In this document: positions 22,366-35,262 of the stretch, one piece after another
Position numbering within the stretch: position 1 is the stretch's first letter
Layout: the number at the start of each line of letters is the position of its first letter
Source: Xestospongia muta
Lineage: Eukaryota; Porifera; Demospongiae; Haplosclerida; Petrosiidae
Assembly: GCA_963693285.1 (NCBI GenBank)
Contig: OY848922.1
Location: 5,754,923 to 5,818,922 of the forward strand
Direction of reading: 5' to 3'
DNA: 64,000 bases
Program-made: the position numbers and the translations under genes
The notes under the pieces: model-generated
What the model was told of the DNA's origin: nothing
The model's input: the letters and a program-made list of their open reading frames with translations, nothing else
The model's database searches: none

Positions 22366-23093
22366 CCAGATTAGACAAATAGCAATTACAAGAGTTCAAA
22401 ATGCTTGGTTAGTTCTATTGATATCAATGTATAGAATTATTAACCCTTATGGTCATCCAAGTGTGTGAGGATTTATTACTTATTTTATATCTCTGTCTCA
22501 ATGTGTCTGTCTATTCTAAAAGCACATACAATGTGATAGAGTTTATCACTCCTAAGAAATTACTATATTTACAATACACAATTATCTTCATTTTGGGCAT
22601 AGGATTTTTTCTATAAATGCTTACTTCTCAAGTTATTTGAATTTTTGTTGTCTTTTTCTGATGAGATCTCATGGCCACACCCATTTTATGAAATATTGTA
22701 ATTATAATTGTCACATGATCATTATATTATACACTAACAGTGATTATAATAATACATTGTATTATATGTTACTAGAGATACAGCTCAAACAAGAACAGAC
22801 GGACTGATTACTGAAATCTACCTTATAAGGATAGTTACAAGAACATTTTATGATAGTGGTCATATTATACCATCTCTTGTTTATTCATCAGGTCAGATTG
22901 GACAACCCCATTTGACAATTCCAATGTGATTCTATTGTTATAACTCCAAATGATCATTTACAATGTGGATGGATGTGGTTATCAGTTAAGATCTTATTAT
23001 GTCACCATCTTATGATGAAGTTGTAAATGGTCAAGATAGATGTATGAAAGTTGTGAAAGTAAGATCTGATAAAGTAGGTGTCCCACTTCCAGA
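22366..23093 (+). pseudogene. Plus-strand gene fragment in repeat F1, copy 1
   Basis: Exon-like pieces: about 22337-22408 (after TATAG; basic, glutamine-rich, QAQLARQAQIRQIAITRVQ, resembling an IQ-type helix), 22780-22892 (after ACTAG; about 37 residues with GLITEIYLIRIVTRTFYDSG and donor GTCAGATT) and about 23001-23093 (MSPSYDEVVNGQ..., ending in TAA). The first and second pieces do not join in phase without creating TGA. The copy at 33760-34490 has an in-frame stop in the first piece. I do not recognise the protein. It may be a relic of a gene once transcribed divergently from gene A. Confidence 0.35.
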
Positions 23094-23262
23094 ATAATTT
23101 GCTCTGACTGCTCTTAAAGATGACAGTGATGATGATGACATCTTCATATGTTTCTATAGGAACCTCAAAATGTTAAAATAGTAAGTGAAGTAGCTACCCA
23201 AACTCCACCCACTTCATGCCATTGACTACAACTCATCAATATTCCAAATAACATACTATATA

Positions 23263-23531
23263 CCAGGATTTATTGGCCACAACTAAAATTTGGCGAATTT
23301 CAAAAAAAAATCGCCAAATTAAATAACAGTATAAATTTATCACATAGTCGCCATGCACACACTTTTGTACATATGGTAGCCTCTAACAACAAAAACAAAC
23401 CTGAACTCCATTTTATTTCATTAAAATGGGTATGGCAACAAGACATGTGCTATATTTGTCAAATTTAATCTCGCCAATTATAAAATTTTACAATTTCGCC
23501 TAATTATATTATCACTAATAATTCCCAGTAT
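23263..23531. mobile_element. MITE-like insertion with filled and empty sites
   Basis: About 270 bases whose ends form imperfect inverted repeats: the left end has GATTTATTGG then TTTGGCGAATTT, and the right end read backwards has AATTATTAGT then TAGGCGAAATT. TATA flanks both ends, a possible target duplication. Internal TTTGGCGA/TCGCCAAA motifs are typical of small non-autonomous elements. The paralogous site near 34660 is empty. No coding capacity. Confidence 0.7.
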
Positions 23532-24140
23532 ATGGTCATCTGTATGCTATGAAAGTGACTTTGTAAATGATTGTGATGACAATGTATCCTACATTACTGT
23601 TGATATATAAGACTAACTGATCTGTCATTCAATAGTATATAGTGTACACAGTCAACACTTCATTTATTCATTTAGAAAAGATGAGGTTTCTTTATTACCT
23701 TTAACTACCTTATACTAAACTTCTCTGTTTATAATATGTAGTGTTTTATTCCTGTTAAAAGTATAGGTTGTGTCTCATGTACAGGTCTATGTACCTTTGA
23801 TATGTAAGTTTTGTTCAACATGATCATGATATAAACAATTCACTTATCATTGTAGTAATACATAGGGTCAGATCTATACATGTTTTAGAAAGGAGGCTTT
23901 ATTTTCTACTCATGTAATCATATCACTAAACATTATATAGTGTAATGAGAATACATACATACATTAGTCTGTTTGATAAAACCTCTTTTACAATCATTGT
24001 GTTTTATCATTAACGTAACATGTGTTGCCATGACAACCATTACTTTGAATTAGACATGCCTTAGCTTTTCATGATCAGTTCATTGTCATGTCACTACAAA
24101 GAGAGATAAACTGAATTTACACCTGTCTCTGTATGTAATG

Positions 24141-25330
24141 ACAAATATCTTACTATTACTATATCAACTGACATGTGATTGGGATAATGACTAACATTCT
24201 GTAGAATATCTAAATGGTAGACACCATAGGAAAGAGATACACGAAATATTCACAAGTACCACTGTATTGACATAAATTGCATGTAGACCATTGTTAAAAT
24301 TAAGAGTTACTGAATCTCTTCTATTAACAAACTTAAAATGACACTTCATCAAGCCATCAACTGTAAGTAATAGAATATTACCATGATATTGCAAATAGCA
24401 CTGCCTGTATTGAAACTGTATTCACAAACACACACTTTTCAAGGTGTCTTAATTGATAAGGTTTAATAAATATTACAACCATCGAGAAGGTATTCCTTTC
24501 AGATCTTAAAGTAGTTTTTAAAAATGAGTTCATTACATAGACCAACCATGAATTGAAGTTCTACCGTCATATCAAATGATTGATGCAATATGAATTAAGC
24601 ATTCTTATTCATATATGTACTTAGTAGTAGTATCATGAGACTAAGAGATGCAAATAGTGGTAGTAGAAGAATCATAACTGTGAATAAACATACATTGTTT
24701 ATACACATGTCTCATATTATACCAGTTATGATATATATGTACTCCCACTACTACTAACATTCTTTATCAGTCTCATGACAAATATCTTACTATTACTATA
24801 TCAACTGACATATGGTTGGGATAATGACTAACACATTCAGTAGAATATCTAAATGGTAGACACCATGGGAAAGATATACACAAAATATTCACAAGTGCAA
24901 TTACATTGACATAAATTGCATGAAGACTATCATTAAAATAAGAGTTACTGAATCTCTTCCATTAACAAAATTATAATGGCACTTCATCAAACCATAAACT
25001 ATAGGTAATAGAATATTACCACAACATTACAAATAGCACTGCCTGTATCAAAACTGTATTAGCAAACACACATTGTTTCAAGGTGTCTTAAATGATATGG
25101 TTAAGTAAAATATTATAATAATCGAGAAGCTGTTCCTTTCAGATCTCAAAGTATTTTTTAACGATGAGTTCATTACATAGACCATCTATAAATGGAGGTT
25201 CTACTGTCATATCAAATGATTGATGCAATATGAATTATGCATTCTTATTCATATATGTACTTAGTAGTAGTGTCAAGAGACTAAGGGATGCAGTTAGCGA
25301 TGGTAGAAGAATCATAACTGTGTATGTACA
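24141..25330. repeat. Tandem duplication of about 550 bases
   Basis: 24141-24690 and 24778-25330 are diverged direct copies with offset 637-640. Around the spacer, 24632-24672 and 24738-24780 form an imperfect inverted repeat (TCATGAGACT at one end). No coding capacity seen, although a 67-codon minus frame crosses it. Confidence 0.75.
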
Positions 25331-27299
25331 TCTACTCCATTATTCATGATGTATGTACATCCATTATCTAATGATGGTATAAATGCTCTCACTATTAATG
25401 AGCTTAAAATTATATTAATAAAAGCATAATTTTATATGTTCACCACAATAAAATTGTGTTAATATTTATTAGCTAACACACTATCTGAATGTGTAATGTA
25501 AATGTACTTGAAAAAATTCATACTTATGTTTTATTCATATTATTATCACAATTATATTGTCAACCACATCCTTCCTAACCATGCACCAGTTTATATAGTA
25601 GTAGTGTGATATTAATCATAGACTACTAGACAATATTAGTAGTAGTGAGAGTAATTGTAATATTAACAATATAATATGACAGATCTTTATTATACATAGT
25701 CCAAATTTTGAGGTCTGGCTATTGTCAGAATAAATTTATTTAATAAATTTTTAGCTACTTTAGTTTAGTTACACATGTTTATAGATATACTGTCTTCATA
25801 GTAAAAAGAAGGTGTGCACAATAATGAAAGTTTGGACTTGCTCTGCCCACACTATAATGTCATATGTAAGAATTACATGTACATGATTTATGAAGTCTTT
25901 GTTTTATCTATGTATCTTCCCATACTGTCATACATCATGTGGACAATCAACATATGCCCCATTATCACTCCCTGTTGCTTAAATTATGAAGTAACTTAAT
26001 ATAATTGCTTAAGAGAGAAACTTTATAGAAAGTAAGTGACAATAGTGGTACTAGTTTAAAAAAGTATCACAATAATTTTATAACTAATAAGTTAAAATAT
26101 ATAAATCATAGGTGTAGGATCTGGGGGGTGGGGACGTTGGGGGTACACATGTGTCTCCCCAAAATTTCATTGTGCACAGACACCCACGTTACACGTATTG
26201 TAAGTGTATTGCTATATCTGCTAAACCAAAAAAAAAATTAAATATAGATTATTAACATGTGTTCTTCCATTCTTCCTATAATTCCAGTCTAATTATTCTA
26301 AATATATTCAAATTAATCCAATTTCACTGATTGATGAAATTGTATGACAATTGATCAGTTTAACACTATTTACTCTGTGTATAGTCGTATATACATGTTC
26401 TATCACTTAGTGTACTGATATCTATATGTATTACCTGCAGAATAGCTTAATACAAGAAGAGTCTTAGTAGTCAATGACAAGTATATAAGTAAAAATAATT
26501 TGCTCATACATCAAACCTTAATAATTTAAAGTTACACTGATAGCAAGACTTGATATGTGACATGTTTGATCTCTTTTTCTATTAATAATATCCTTGTAAT
26601 GACCTTACGACTGAGTTAATTGTATGTGGCTAATAGTTTATGTAGATAAAACTTAAATACATTTTCTTAGCAATTTATAATTATATTAGAGTTTATGGGG
26701 TGATTGAAATTAATATCGTATATGATTGTAGGTATTGCATATGCTCTACTACTTTTATAGTGAACTATAACTGTTCATTAAGTAGCTAGTTGCTAGTTAA
26801 TGTTGTACAAGTACAATGGTAAAATTGATTAATTGGACAACTCTTGTATAAGGTTTGTCACTTCTATTCTATGTTTGTTTGTTTGTATCTTTGAAGTGAT
26901 AAATTTCACTTTTATCACAACTTTATATCTAGCGTTTACTTTCTTAAAATGTCAAACAGCAATTTTTTAACAATTAATAAACTATGATGTCATCCTTCAT
27001 TTAAAAATAGACCTAACAAAATTTTTAAGTATACCAATGTTGCAATATTACATTCAATCTTTGTCAATAAGGTCATCTGATATGTCAGGTAATATGCACA
27101 TTTTATTGTATTTATTTGACAGAAGTCTCAATAAAATCATAGCTATAGTATTCTGACATGGTGTTTCTGAGGAACTTTAGTATTAAAATTTCTTAGGTTT
27201 AGGTTCTCCATTTTTCCTTGGATAATCTTCAAAGAATATTCTATCTATCTTCATTTATATTCAATGTGTGATATTAAATGAATAAGATACAGTTTCTTT
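25331..27299. other. Gene-poor stretch
   Basis: Holds a relic of block P (25545-25680) and a G+C-rich patch at 26112-26195 with runs of G followed by their near complement, probably the end of an old mobile element. The rest is A+T-rich with no supported exon. Confidence 0.45.
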
Positions 27300-27485
27300 T
27301 CTATAATTACAAATACGTATCATCAAAATATATATTGAATAATAAATTAGTTCATGAAGATAAACATGCAGGGAACTGCTGTATGCATTAGTTATAGATA
27401 CAAAAAGTAATCAACTTTATATTCTTTATCATGTTAAACAAGTAGACCTCTATCAGTAATATCTACAATGAAAGTAAAATAAAAT
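27300..27485 (-). pseudogene. Fossil of death-domain linker exon 2
   Basis: The stretch aligns with 45690-45905, the region around linker exon 2 of gene B. The exon relic at about 27428-27467 keeps the acceptor but has several indels and substitutions. No death-domain exon follows. It is an older, isolated copy of the 3' cassette. Confidence 0.5.
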
Positions 27486-30357
27486 AACTGGAGTTATAGT
27501 TGTATAATGTAAAATGTATACATTAGTTTATGTGTATTATAGTTTACTGTTAAGATACTACTCATACATAAATAAACTAGTTTTCTCCTGGCCAATGAAT
27601 GATCGTTATTCACACGTTATTAATCTATTTAACATTAGAAATTGATAATTAAGCAATACATTATTGTGCTGCATATATTGTATAGCAATTATTATATAGA
27701 TTACTGCTGGTGTTAAAATAATTATATAATGTAATGATCTCTAGAGAAACCTTAACTTTTACATTGTCATATAAATTTCAACAGTATTTTCACATTAAAT
27801 TATTAGATAACCATCACATAGATCTACAATCAAAACAAAGGAATACTTAACATATAACACCTGTGTACTTGTACATCATTGATTGTGAGTATAAGGTCAG
27901 AATATTATCACCTTATTTTGACTTCATTCTACAATCATTAAAATTTGAAATTCCTATTTTTGTTATCTCATAGTCTATTAACAAAGATATTTTACTAGCT
28001 AGATTACAATGGCAAATGATGACTGTCCTAATCTTCCATCCAGCCAAAGTCCTGTCATTTTTCTAACAGGCAGATTATTTTAAAAAAAAAAGCAAAATGT
28101 CTTCTATCCATTCCTAAAGAAAAGTCTAGCATGTAAAAATATTGTTCTACCTTACATGAAGAACTTATGTACAGTTCTAATGACTATATTCTGCCTCCAA
28201 CTGTATATAATATTGTTGAACATGTAAGTATATTGTAAGATGACCACAGTGTTATCCTTTGTGATAAAACAGACAAAGCAGTTTGGATATAGAAAATATC
28301 ATTGTTTGAAGTGACATCAGAATGAAAAAATCCAATTAGGAATGTAAGTCATATGTAAAAACTAGTCAGTATAAAGTGGACAATGAAAATGTATCACTAG
28401 TCACCCCCTATTTAGCTACATCGGGATTAAAAAAGTTATCAGTGAAGTTTTATTATTGTAATTACTCAATTTACAAGATATAATTTGAAAAAACATAAAG
28501 TAATCTATGATTAAAAAATCTACATTTCAAGCAACAATTACGATACTAGAAACATTGAATTTACACAAGGAAACAAAATGTGTATTTATTATCATGTTTC
28601 ATACTGGTTTCCATATACAATGGCTAAATATTGTTTTTCATAGTGATGTTAACTATAACAAGTAGCCCAAAAATGAACCTGATGAGTCTAAGGCCTCTAC
28701 CTTAAAACCTCTAATATCTGACATGAAAAAGAAAACAAACTGTAACTAAAATAGTATAATAATTATATAAATGGGTGTATATAAGCTAAATCTCTATAAA
28801 TGTATTTTATCTGATTAACTTATTGTAATAATATTTATGGTATGTATTTATAGCTATACATTCTAAATATGGGAAAGTTAGTTTTACACTACACACAATA
28901 GTATCGGTTTCCTCATATTGTACTACAATAAACAATAAACAAGATAAAATTATGTACATATACACGTGTAGTGCATGTACCTATATGAACTTTAGTACAA
29001 CAATGTTTTGGTGTATCAAATGCACCAACAGAACTATATATGCACATGAACATTCTCTTCTATGCCATAATTTATTTGTAAGTCATAAAATAATCATCTA
29101 GTTTTACATTAGCTTGGTATAGCCAACATTATACTTTCCAATCTCATATTTTGTGACATAAACCTGTTCTAGAGCAATAAATCAACTTCTTTTTTAGCAC
29201 CCAGTTATTTTACTTGAACCAGACACTAACTTTCCACATGATATATCATAAGCCATCTAGCATGACTTCATCATGCATAGATAACAATATTTGTAAGATA
29301 GAAATATACTAAAAATGTAATCCTAAATCTTCCAATTGACTTAGCTTTGTGTATTGTGAAGATTAAGTAGTCACTCACAGTCTACCTTGTCATAAAGTTG
29401 TAGTGAATGTTTACTTTGTTGTGAACAATCTTGTACAGTGATTGTTAATAGTGCTAGCTAGGTGCCTATATATAGCATATCAAATTATAATTCTAAATCT
29501 TCTAATTGACTTAGCTTCGTTTATTGTGAAGATTATTAAACAATTATCACAAGTGAATACACAATATATATCATGTAGTATATATCTATTCTGTTAATTT
29601 TTCAGACATTGTTTATCTGTATATCATAAACAATATGATGAAAGTGTCTTGATCCACATGGTGGGCTCTTACTTTATTTATGAAATTGCATACTCAAAGC
29701 ATCTTCAGTCACTTCTATTGATGATTCAGTACTATGTGTTTGGACTAGAACACTCACAAAATGATATACCTGTAGTTATAGAGATATGATGAATCTAAAG
29801 AAGATGGACAGAAGTTTGTAATTCTAAAGTAACTCAGAGTTATTATGTATGTACAGTTACTTATATATGTATATGTATTATGACATCACTAAATATTTTT
29901 GTTTACTTCTCTAAAGTTCTTAACTTAGTTTATGTGTACGTAGCTTTTCTTAAATTTAAAAAAATGATAATTTGTACTTACAAGACCTGCAATACACAGT
30001 TATAAGGTATAAATATCAGTCTTACAATTACATCTTAAGGATACAGTTTTTAAATTGTATTGTATGCAAGTATTTCACTATAACCTTATACCAACTTTCA
30101 ACAGTGTATAAAGGTAATTATATCCAGTATCACTGTAATAATTTGTTAGAAGGTATCCTGTAACTCACTGTTAAAGTAATCATCAGCTGATCTAATGAAT
30201 TACACAGTCAGTATTGATGATGGTGTTGAACAAGTACATCACAGACTTATAACTGACTTTAATAAGTCTATGTCAAAACCAATGTGATATACAAGATCAC
30301 CACATTACATCATCAAGTTTGAAAATAATTCAGTTCACAAGTAGCTTATTCCTCTAC
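27486..30357. other. Gene-poor stretch
   Basis: No supported gene. Weak coding-like pieces on the plus strand are 28009-28083 (25 codons from ATG) and about 28163-28224 (ELMYSSNDYILPPTVYNIVE, with GTAAGT after it), but acceptors are missing. A 45-base direct repeat occurs at 29320-29365 and 29490-29535. At 30219-30240 an 18-base exact match to linker exon 2 (GTTGAACAAGTACATCAC) appears. Confidence 0.4.
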
Positions 30358-31795
30358 CTTGATATGGAAAGTGGTCTCTTCAGTGTAAGGAGTACTGAAA
30401 TGAATTGTTGTAGCAAAGATTGACAAGTCATCTGAATCCTAGAGATATTATATGGCTATTATTGTTATTAATAAAATTATAAATATTAAGTATGTTAAAG
30501 GTAAATCTACATAATAATGTTGCACATGTTATTAGCTTATCCTTTATACTTTGCTTAAAAATTCTTTTCATATAAAGTATACTGGTCTCACTAGCCATAT
30601 CCATTCACTCTTATGAAGTGGAAAGGGTTTGTTAGACTGTAATTATGCATTTTTTCAGAAAACTACTGAAAGTTGGTAGACAATAAGGAGCATTGTATAA
30701 GTCATTGACAAATTAAAAGACAAGAAGTCAAAGGCTAACCATACTTTAAAATTCAGATGCTTAAACACTGAGAGGTTATAATTAGTCCAGTACCACCTCC
30801 TGAATAATTCCCATACTTATTATATTCTATAATTTGGATAGTAATTGAAAAATACAAGACTATTAGCATGTCATTACCAATCACTTGAATTAATAAGAAA
30901 ATACCTTCATTGAAAATTTCTTTGTCTTTCTTGTCATCAAAAGTGAAAATAAGCTGTTTCAGGTTAGGCCTATACTGTTAGGCCTATACTGATACAATAC
31001 AGGTTAGGCCTGTATTGTATCAAGACAACAGTCTCTTCTTTCTTTTATAACACTCCTGTTGTAACATAACCACATTTGTTGTTAACACAATTATCATTAT
31101 CTTAATCATCAATGTGGTATTTGTGTCATTCCAACATGTTTTGAGGTCTTCCATCATTTTGGAGATGGTTCAATAGTAACAGTAAATGTTTTAGAAGCAG
31201 GTAGAAGATGAAGAAACTATCGGTCACATAAATTAGCTTTCCAATTACCCTGAGAAATGAACAACTTCTTCATAGCAAATACAAAATGAAAGTTTGTTAC
31301 ACTTACATAATAATTAGAATTAATTTTAACTCTATTTTCTGCATAGGTTTCAATCTCTTTAGAAAAACACACTGTTATCCTGATCACTTGAAGGGTTTCT
31401 TGTATGTACCATTATTAATGTAGAGAGATCTTGAATAATCCTTGTTCTAATAATCTCACCTGTGGCTAAGACTTCATCTGTCTGGAAAGAGAAAGCAGAG
31501 GGTATCACAAATGTGTGATGTTAATTTGACATGTAGTACTAAAAGTCAAAGAACAAGGATTGTCAAATATAGATATTTGCTGTACAAACTTCAGTATAGT
31601 TAACTGGTGATCCAGGTAATTGATGTCAAGACTTTGTTTTCCTAATAATAATAATATAATGATAATTATCATAACAAAAACAACAACAGATCAATTTATT
31701 TACCTTCTCAGCAGATGTTGCAACGTCTATAATCTTTTCTGGCTTGACTCTTTCTCCTAGTATTTTCTCAGCAACTTCTTTGAGCTGTCCATCAC
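30358..31795 (-). CDS. Unknown minus-strand gene E (partial exons)
   Basis: Exons with good borders and joining phases: 31795-31704 (start GDGQLKEVAEKILGERVK), 31481-31460 (22 bases), 31398-31307 (ETLQVIRITVCFSKEIE) and one from 31249 (GNWKANLCDR, then TAG at 31219-31217). Further left are coding-like pieces 30953-30905 (LIFTFDDKKDKEIF) and 30438-30358 (SDDLSIFATTIHFSTPYTEE) with correct splice sites, but their phases do not join, and sequence after the TAG still looks coding. Either the gene ends at 31217 and a second one follows, or it is a decaying gene. I do not recognise the family. A CpG-richer stretch at 31900-32290 could be its promoter. Confidence 0.4.
30964..31021. repeat. Short tandem repeat and hairpin
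   Basis: Two exact copies of the 14-mer TTAGGCCTATACTG (30964-30977, 30978-30991) are followed by a hairpin with 13-base perfect arms (30991-31003 and 31009-31021) and a five-base loop that again reads TTAGG. It lies in an intron-like part of gene E just upstream of the 30953 acceptor. Confidence 0.8.
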
Positions 31796-32309
31796 CTATT
31801 GAAAGAAACGTTTAGCCATTGATCAAAAGATTTGGAAGTTGTTCAAAACTGTATGGAGGATTCCTTCGGATGATAGAAATGCAAGTAGTCTATCAGCTAA
31901 TAAATATTCCAAGACAACGATATTCACCATTTAACAAAGATTATGCAGTTGTTGCAATAACGCAGGTTCAAAGATACCTATTGCGCATGCTCGTATTTTT
32001 TGAGGGCATTATTTAGATTTTAGAAACTACCGGTATGCTGAATCTCTATTGCTCTTATCTTTCTTGTACAAGTAGCCCATGGATCATGCAAACTTTAAAG
32101 TCTATCCGCTCTGGTCATTCCTACTACAAGTATCATATAATTTTTTAGACATATCTGAGAGCTCCATGGACACACACTCGGCTTCTGTATCACCTGTTGT
32201 TTATATGCTTCTCAAAAGTAAATTTAAAACGCTCACAATTTTCAGAAACGATGTGTATGATATCCACACGGAATCTGAATCTGTTCTGTTGCAAGATCTG
32301 TAATAAAGA
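31796..32309. other. CpG-richer stretch upstream of gene E
   Basis: Several CpG-containing words (CGCAGG, GCGCATGCTCG, CCGGTA, CCGCTC, CTCGGC) stand out from the flanks. On the minus strand an acceptor-like AG is followed by about 30 codons containing MELSDMSKKLYDTCSRNDQ and then TAG. This could be a 5' exon of gene E or its promoter; I cannot decide. Confidence 0.3.
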
Positions 32310-33540
32310 TCAAAAGTAATTCAGGTACCATATTCCTAATTATCCTAAGTACTCATACTGTACTTTAGTACAGTGTTCTACCTTACAACATATGTATACT
32401 TTGAATGTATGTAATACTTTGTATCTCTGTTATAACAGAGTGGGAGCTTACCAGAAACTAATTTTTAGTTGAATATTCATACTTCTCACAATTGTCGTAC
32501 TGTTTGTCTGACACTGTCAACATAATATGACATTGACTTATTAATGAATACATAAGGTAAGTATTGATTCCAAACACTGTAAAATATGTTCTTAGAATAC
32601 TGTATTTGCTAGTTGTTAGGTACATATGGTTATTAAGTGCATACTGTTTGTTAAGTGCACACATTTATCTTGGTCAGAACTCTTTTTTATTAAGCGCTTA
32701 ATTAATATTAATAAGCAATATGCATGACCGACAATGAATCCATCCTTCATCACAGATACAGCAAAATGGTTGTGTTCATTTGCTTCATCTTTCACTGATA
32801 GAAGAACTCCAACTGAAGGCATTCATACTTTTTGTAAATGTGATGACCTCGAATTACGCTGTCAAATGAGAACTCAGTAGAAACACCAGTCATATCTTCC
32901 ACGTGTTCAAATAAGAGCCACACCCAGAAAAGTGACATCATCCGCAAAGGCTATTTGTTAAGTACATATCCTTGTTAAGTGCATATTTTCTTCCTATGAA
33001 GAAACAAGTGCATGACCTTAATAACAGCAAATACGATGAAATCTGTAATTTGTTGTTAGATCATATAGTGTTCACAATATATAGCTTGCTTACATGTACT
33101 TGAGAGTAAAAGTTGAAAATCCATACAATTGTATAGAGATATTCTACCTACAAAAGATATGAGTAATCTCTAAATCCCTCAGTATAATATTGAATACAAA
33201 CAGACTTTGATACCTCTTCATGACTAAATGTATTAACAGGCTGTCATTCTATATCAATAATAATAACACAGCAATTGTCTCATGTTTATTAATGAACCTT
33301 GTTTCTATTCTATCCTTTATGTAGTTGTCTCTGATAGGGTCCAGGAGATAAATACCTTCTAACCCATGAACTAATAGAAACAATTTTTGGCAAATCTAGT
33401 AAGGTAAACACTTTATTGATTCTGTTTTGATTATTTCCCTGTACTATTACTTCATTATGACTGAAAGTACTTGCTACCTTATTTTGTTCCCAAGGAACAT
33501 ACCTCATACCTGTTGTCACTTCTTCAATGTTAATATTGGG
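32310..33540 (-). pseudogene. Unknown gene F, copy 1, interrupted by an insertion
   Basis: Paralogous to 37440-38220. An exon-like frame at 33530-33310 encodes NINIEEVTTGMRYVPWEQNK... and ends in TAG. A second piece at about 32581-32458 encodes FGINTYLMYSLISQC... and ends in TAG. Between them, about 450 bases (32590-33040) have no counterpart in the other copy and split the exon seen intact at 37604-37831. The family is unknown to me. Confidence 0.4.
32590..33040 (-). mobile_element. Insertion with HIRAN-like coding remnant
   Basis: The inserted segment begins and ends with imperfect inverted repeats around TATTTGCT and AGCAAATA, and contains repeated TTGTTAAGTGCA words. On the minus strand, at about 32900-32700, two adjacent frames carry FSFDSVIRGHHIY and NHFAVSVMKDGFIVGH. 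This pattern resembles the HIRAN-like ORF often found in invertebrate DNA transposons. A frameshift separates the two halves. Terminal and family assignments are tentative. Confidence 0.45.
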
Positions 33541-33549
33541 AAGTTGTTG

Positions 33550-35262
33550 TCACATGACATGTTTAAATAAACTCTCAGAAATGGGTAAGCAATATGTCAA
33601 TATCTGGTATTCACTGTGTAACATATTCTTTTACTTAGTTTCCTATACTTCATAGTTCCAATTGTTAAAGTGTTGTTTGTTGTTGTGGAGAATGCATTAT
33701 TAACAACACGTATGATGTCATTATAATGTTGTCTGTTAATGTATATAATCCTTACAGAGAAGACAAGCTCAACTTGCTATGTAGGCCCAAATTCGACCAA
33801 TATCAACTACAAAAGCACAAAATGCTCGGTTAGTTCTATTGATATCAATGTATAGAATTATTAACCCTCACAGCCACCATGTGAGCAAGGGTTAAAGTAC
33901 ATGCTTTTTGTGTCAATGTATTTGTCTATTACAAAGGCACATACAATGTGGCAGAGTTTATCACTCCCAAAAATTACTATATTTACAATACACAATTATC
34001 TACATTTCAACATAGGAATTTCCTAAAAAAGCTTCCTTCCCAAATTATTTGGATTTTACTTCTTTTTGTGACAAGGTCTTCATACCCACAACTATTTTAT
34101 TATAATTATAATTGTCCATGATCATTAGATTATACACTAACTGTGATTATATTAATACATTGTATTATATGTTACTAGAGATACTGCTCAATAAGAGGAG
34201 ATAGAGAGACTACTGAAATGTAACTTACATAGGCTATTTACAAGAACATGTTATGATAGTCATAATGGTATACTATCTCTTGTTTGTCCATCAGGTCAGA
34301 TTAAATACTCCCATCTGACAACTCCATGTCGTTCTATTGTCATAACTCATTTACAATTTGGATGGATGTGGTTGTCAGTTAAATGATGCTATTATGTCAC
34401 CATCTTATAATCAAGTTATAAATGGTCAAGATAAACCTATAAAAGTTGTGAAAGTGGCAAAGAGCTAATAAAGTAGGTGTCCCATGTCCATGATATTCTG
34501 TACTTACTAACTACTTGTAAAGATGACAGTTATGACAATGATGTCTTCATATGTTGCCATAGAAACTTCAAAATGACAAGTAAATATAGTAAGTGAACTA
34601 GGCTCCCAACTCCACCCACTTATAATACTGACTCTAACTCATCACTATTGCAGGTTACATAATTAGTATATTATGAAAGTGACTTTGTAAATGATTGTGA
34701 TGACATTGTATCCTACATTACTGTTGATATATAAGACTAACTGATCTGTCATTTAATAGTATGTAGTGTACACAGTCAACACTTCATTTATTCATTCAGA
34801 AAAGATGAGGTTTCTTTATTAGCTTTAACTATCTTATACTAAACTCCTCTGTTCATAATATGTAGTGTTTTATTCCTGTTAAAAGTATAAATTATATCTC
34901 ACATACATGTCTATGTACCTTTGATATGTAAGTTTTGTTCAACATGATCATGATATAAACAATTCACTTATCATTGCAGTACTACATAGAGTCAGACCTA
35001 TACATGTTTTAGAAAGGAGGCTTCATTTTCTACACGTAATGTCACTAAACTTTACATAGTGTGGTTAGAATACATACATACATTAGTCTGTTTGATAAAA
35101 CCTCTGTTACAATCACAGTGTCTAATCGTTACAGTAACATGTGTTGCCATGACAACCATTACATTGAATTAGACATGCCTTTGCTTTTCATAATCAGTTC
35201 ATTGTCATGTCACTACAAAGAGAGATAAACTGAATTTACACCTGACTCTGTATGTAATGAGG
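33550..35262. repeat. Repeat F1, copy 2
   Basis: Paralogous to 22110-24140 without the 270-base MITE-like insertion. The first exon-like piece (about 33760-33830) has an in-frame TAG, and later pieces have frame-breaking indels, so any gene here is dead. Confidence 0.75.

Larger units (their letters stand above)
22120..24140. repeat. Repeat F1, copy 1
   Basis: Matches 33560-35262 over its whole length apart from the insertion at 23263-23531. A 300-base piece also occurs at 2985-3283. Similarity ends at about 24140 where a different tandem duplication begins. Confidence 0.8.

Noticed and set aside
26112..26195. G+C-rich patch as a CpG island promoter
   Set aside because: Only about 80 bases, made of G and C runs with few CpGs; fits an old transposon end better, as does 53145-53215.
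28009..28224. Plus-strand gene with ATG at 28009 and a YILPPTVYNIVE exon
   Set aside because: No acceptor in front of the second piece, a stop precedes it in frame, and the first piece ends without a donor.
31704..31795. Gene E exon as a further ankyrin exon (GQLKEVAEKI resembles GQLDKVEHAI)
   Set aside because: Only the first helix resembles it; length, phase and the following sequence do not fit an ankyrin repeat.
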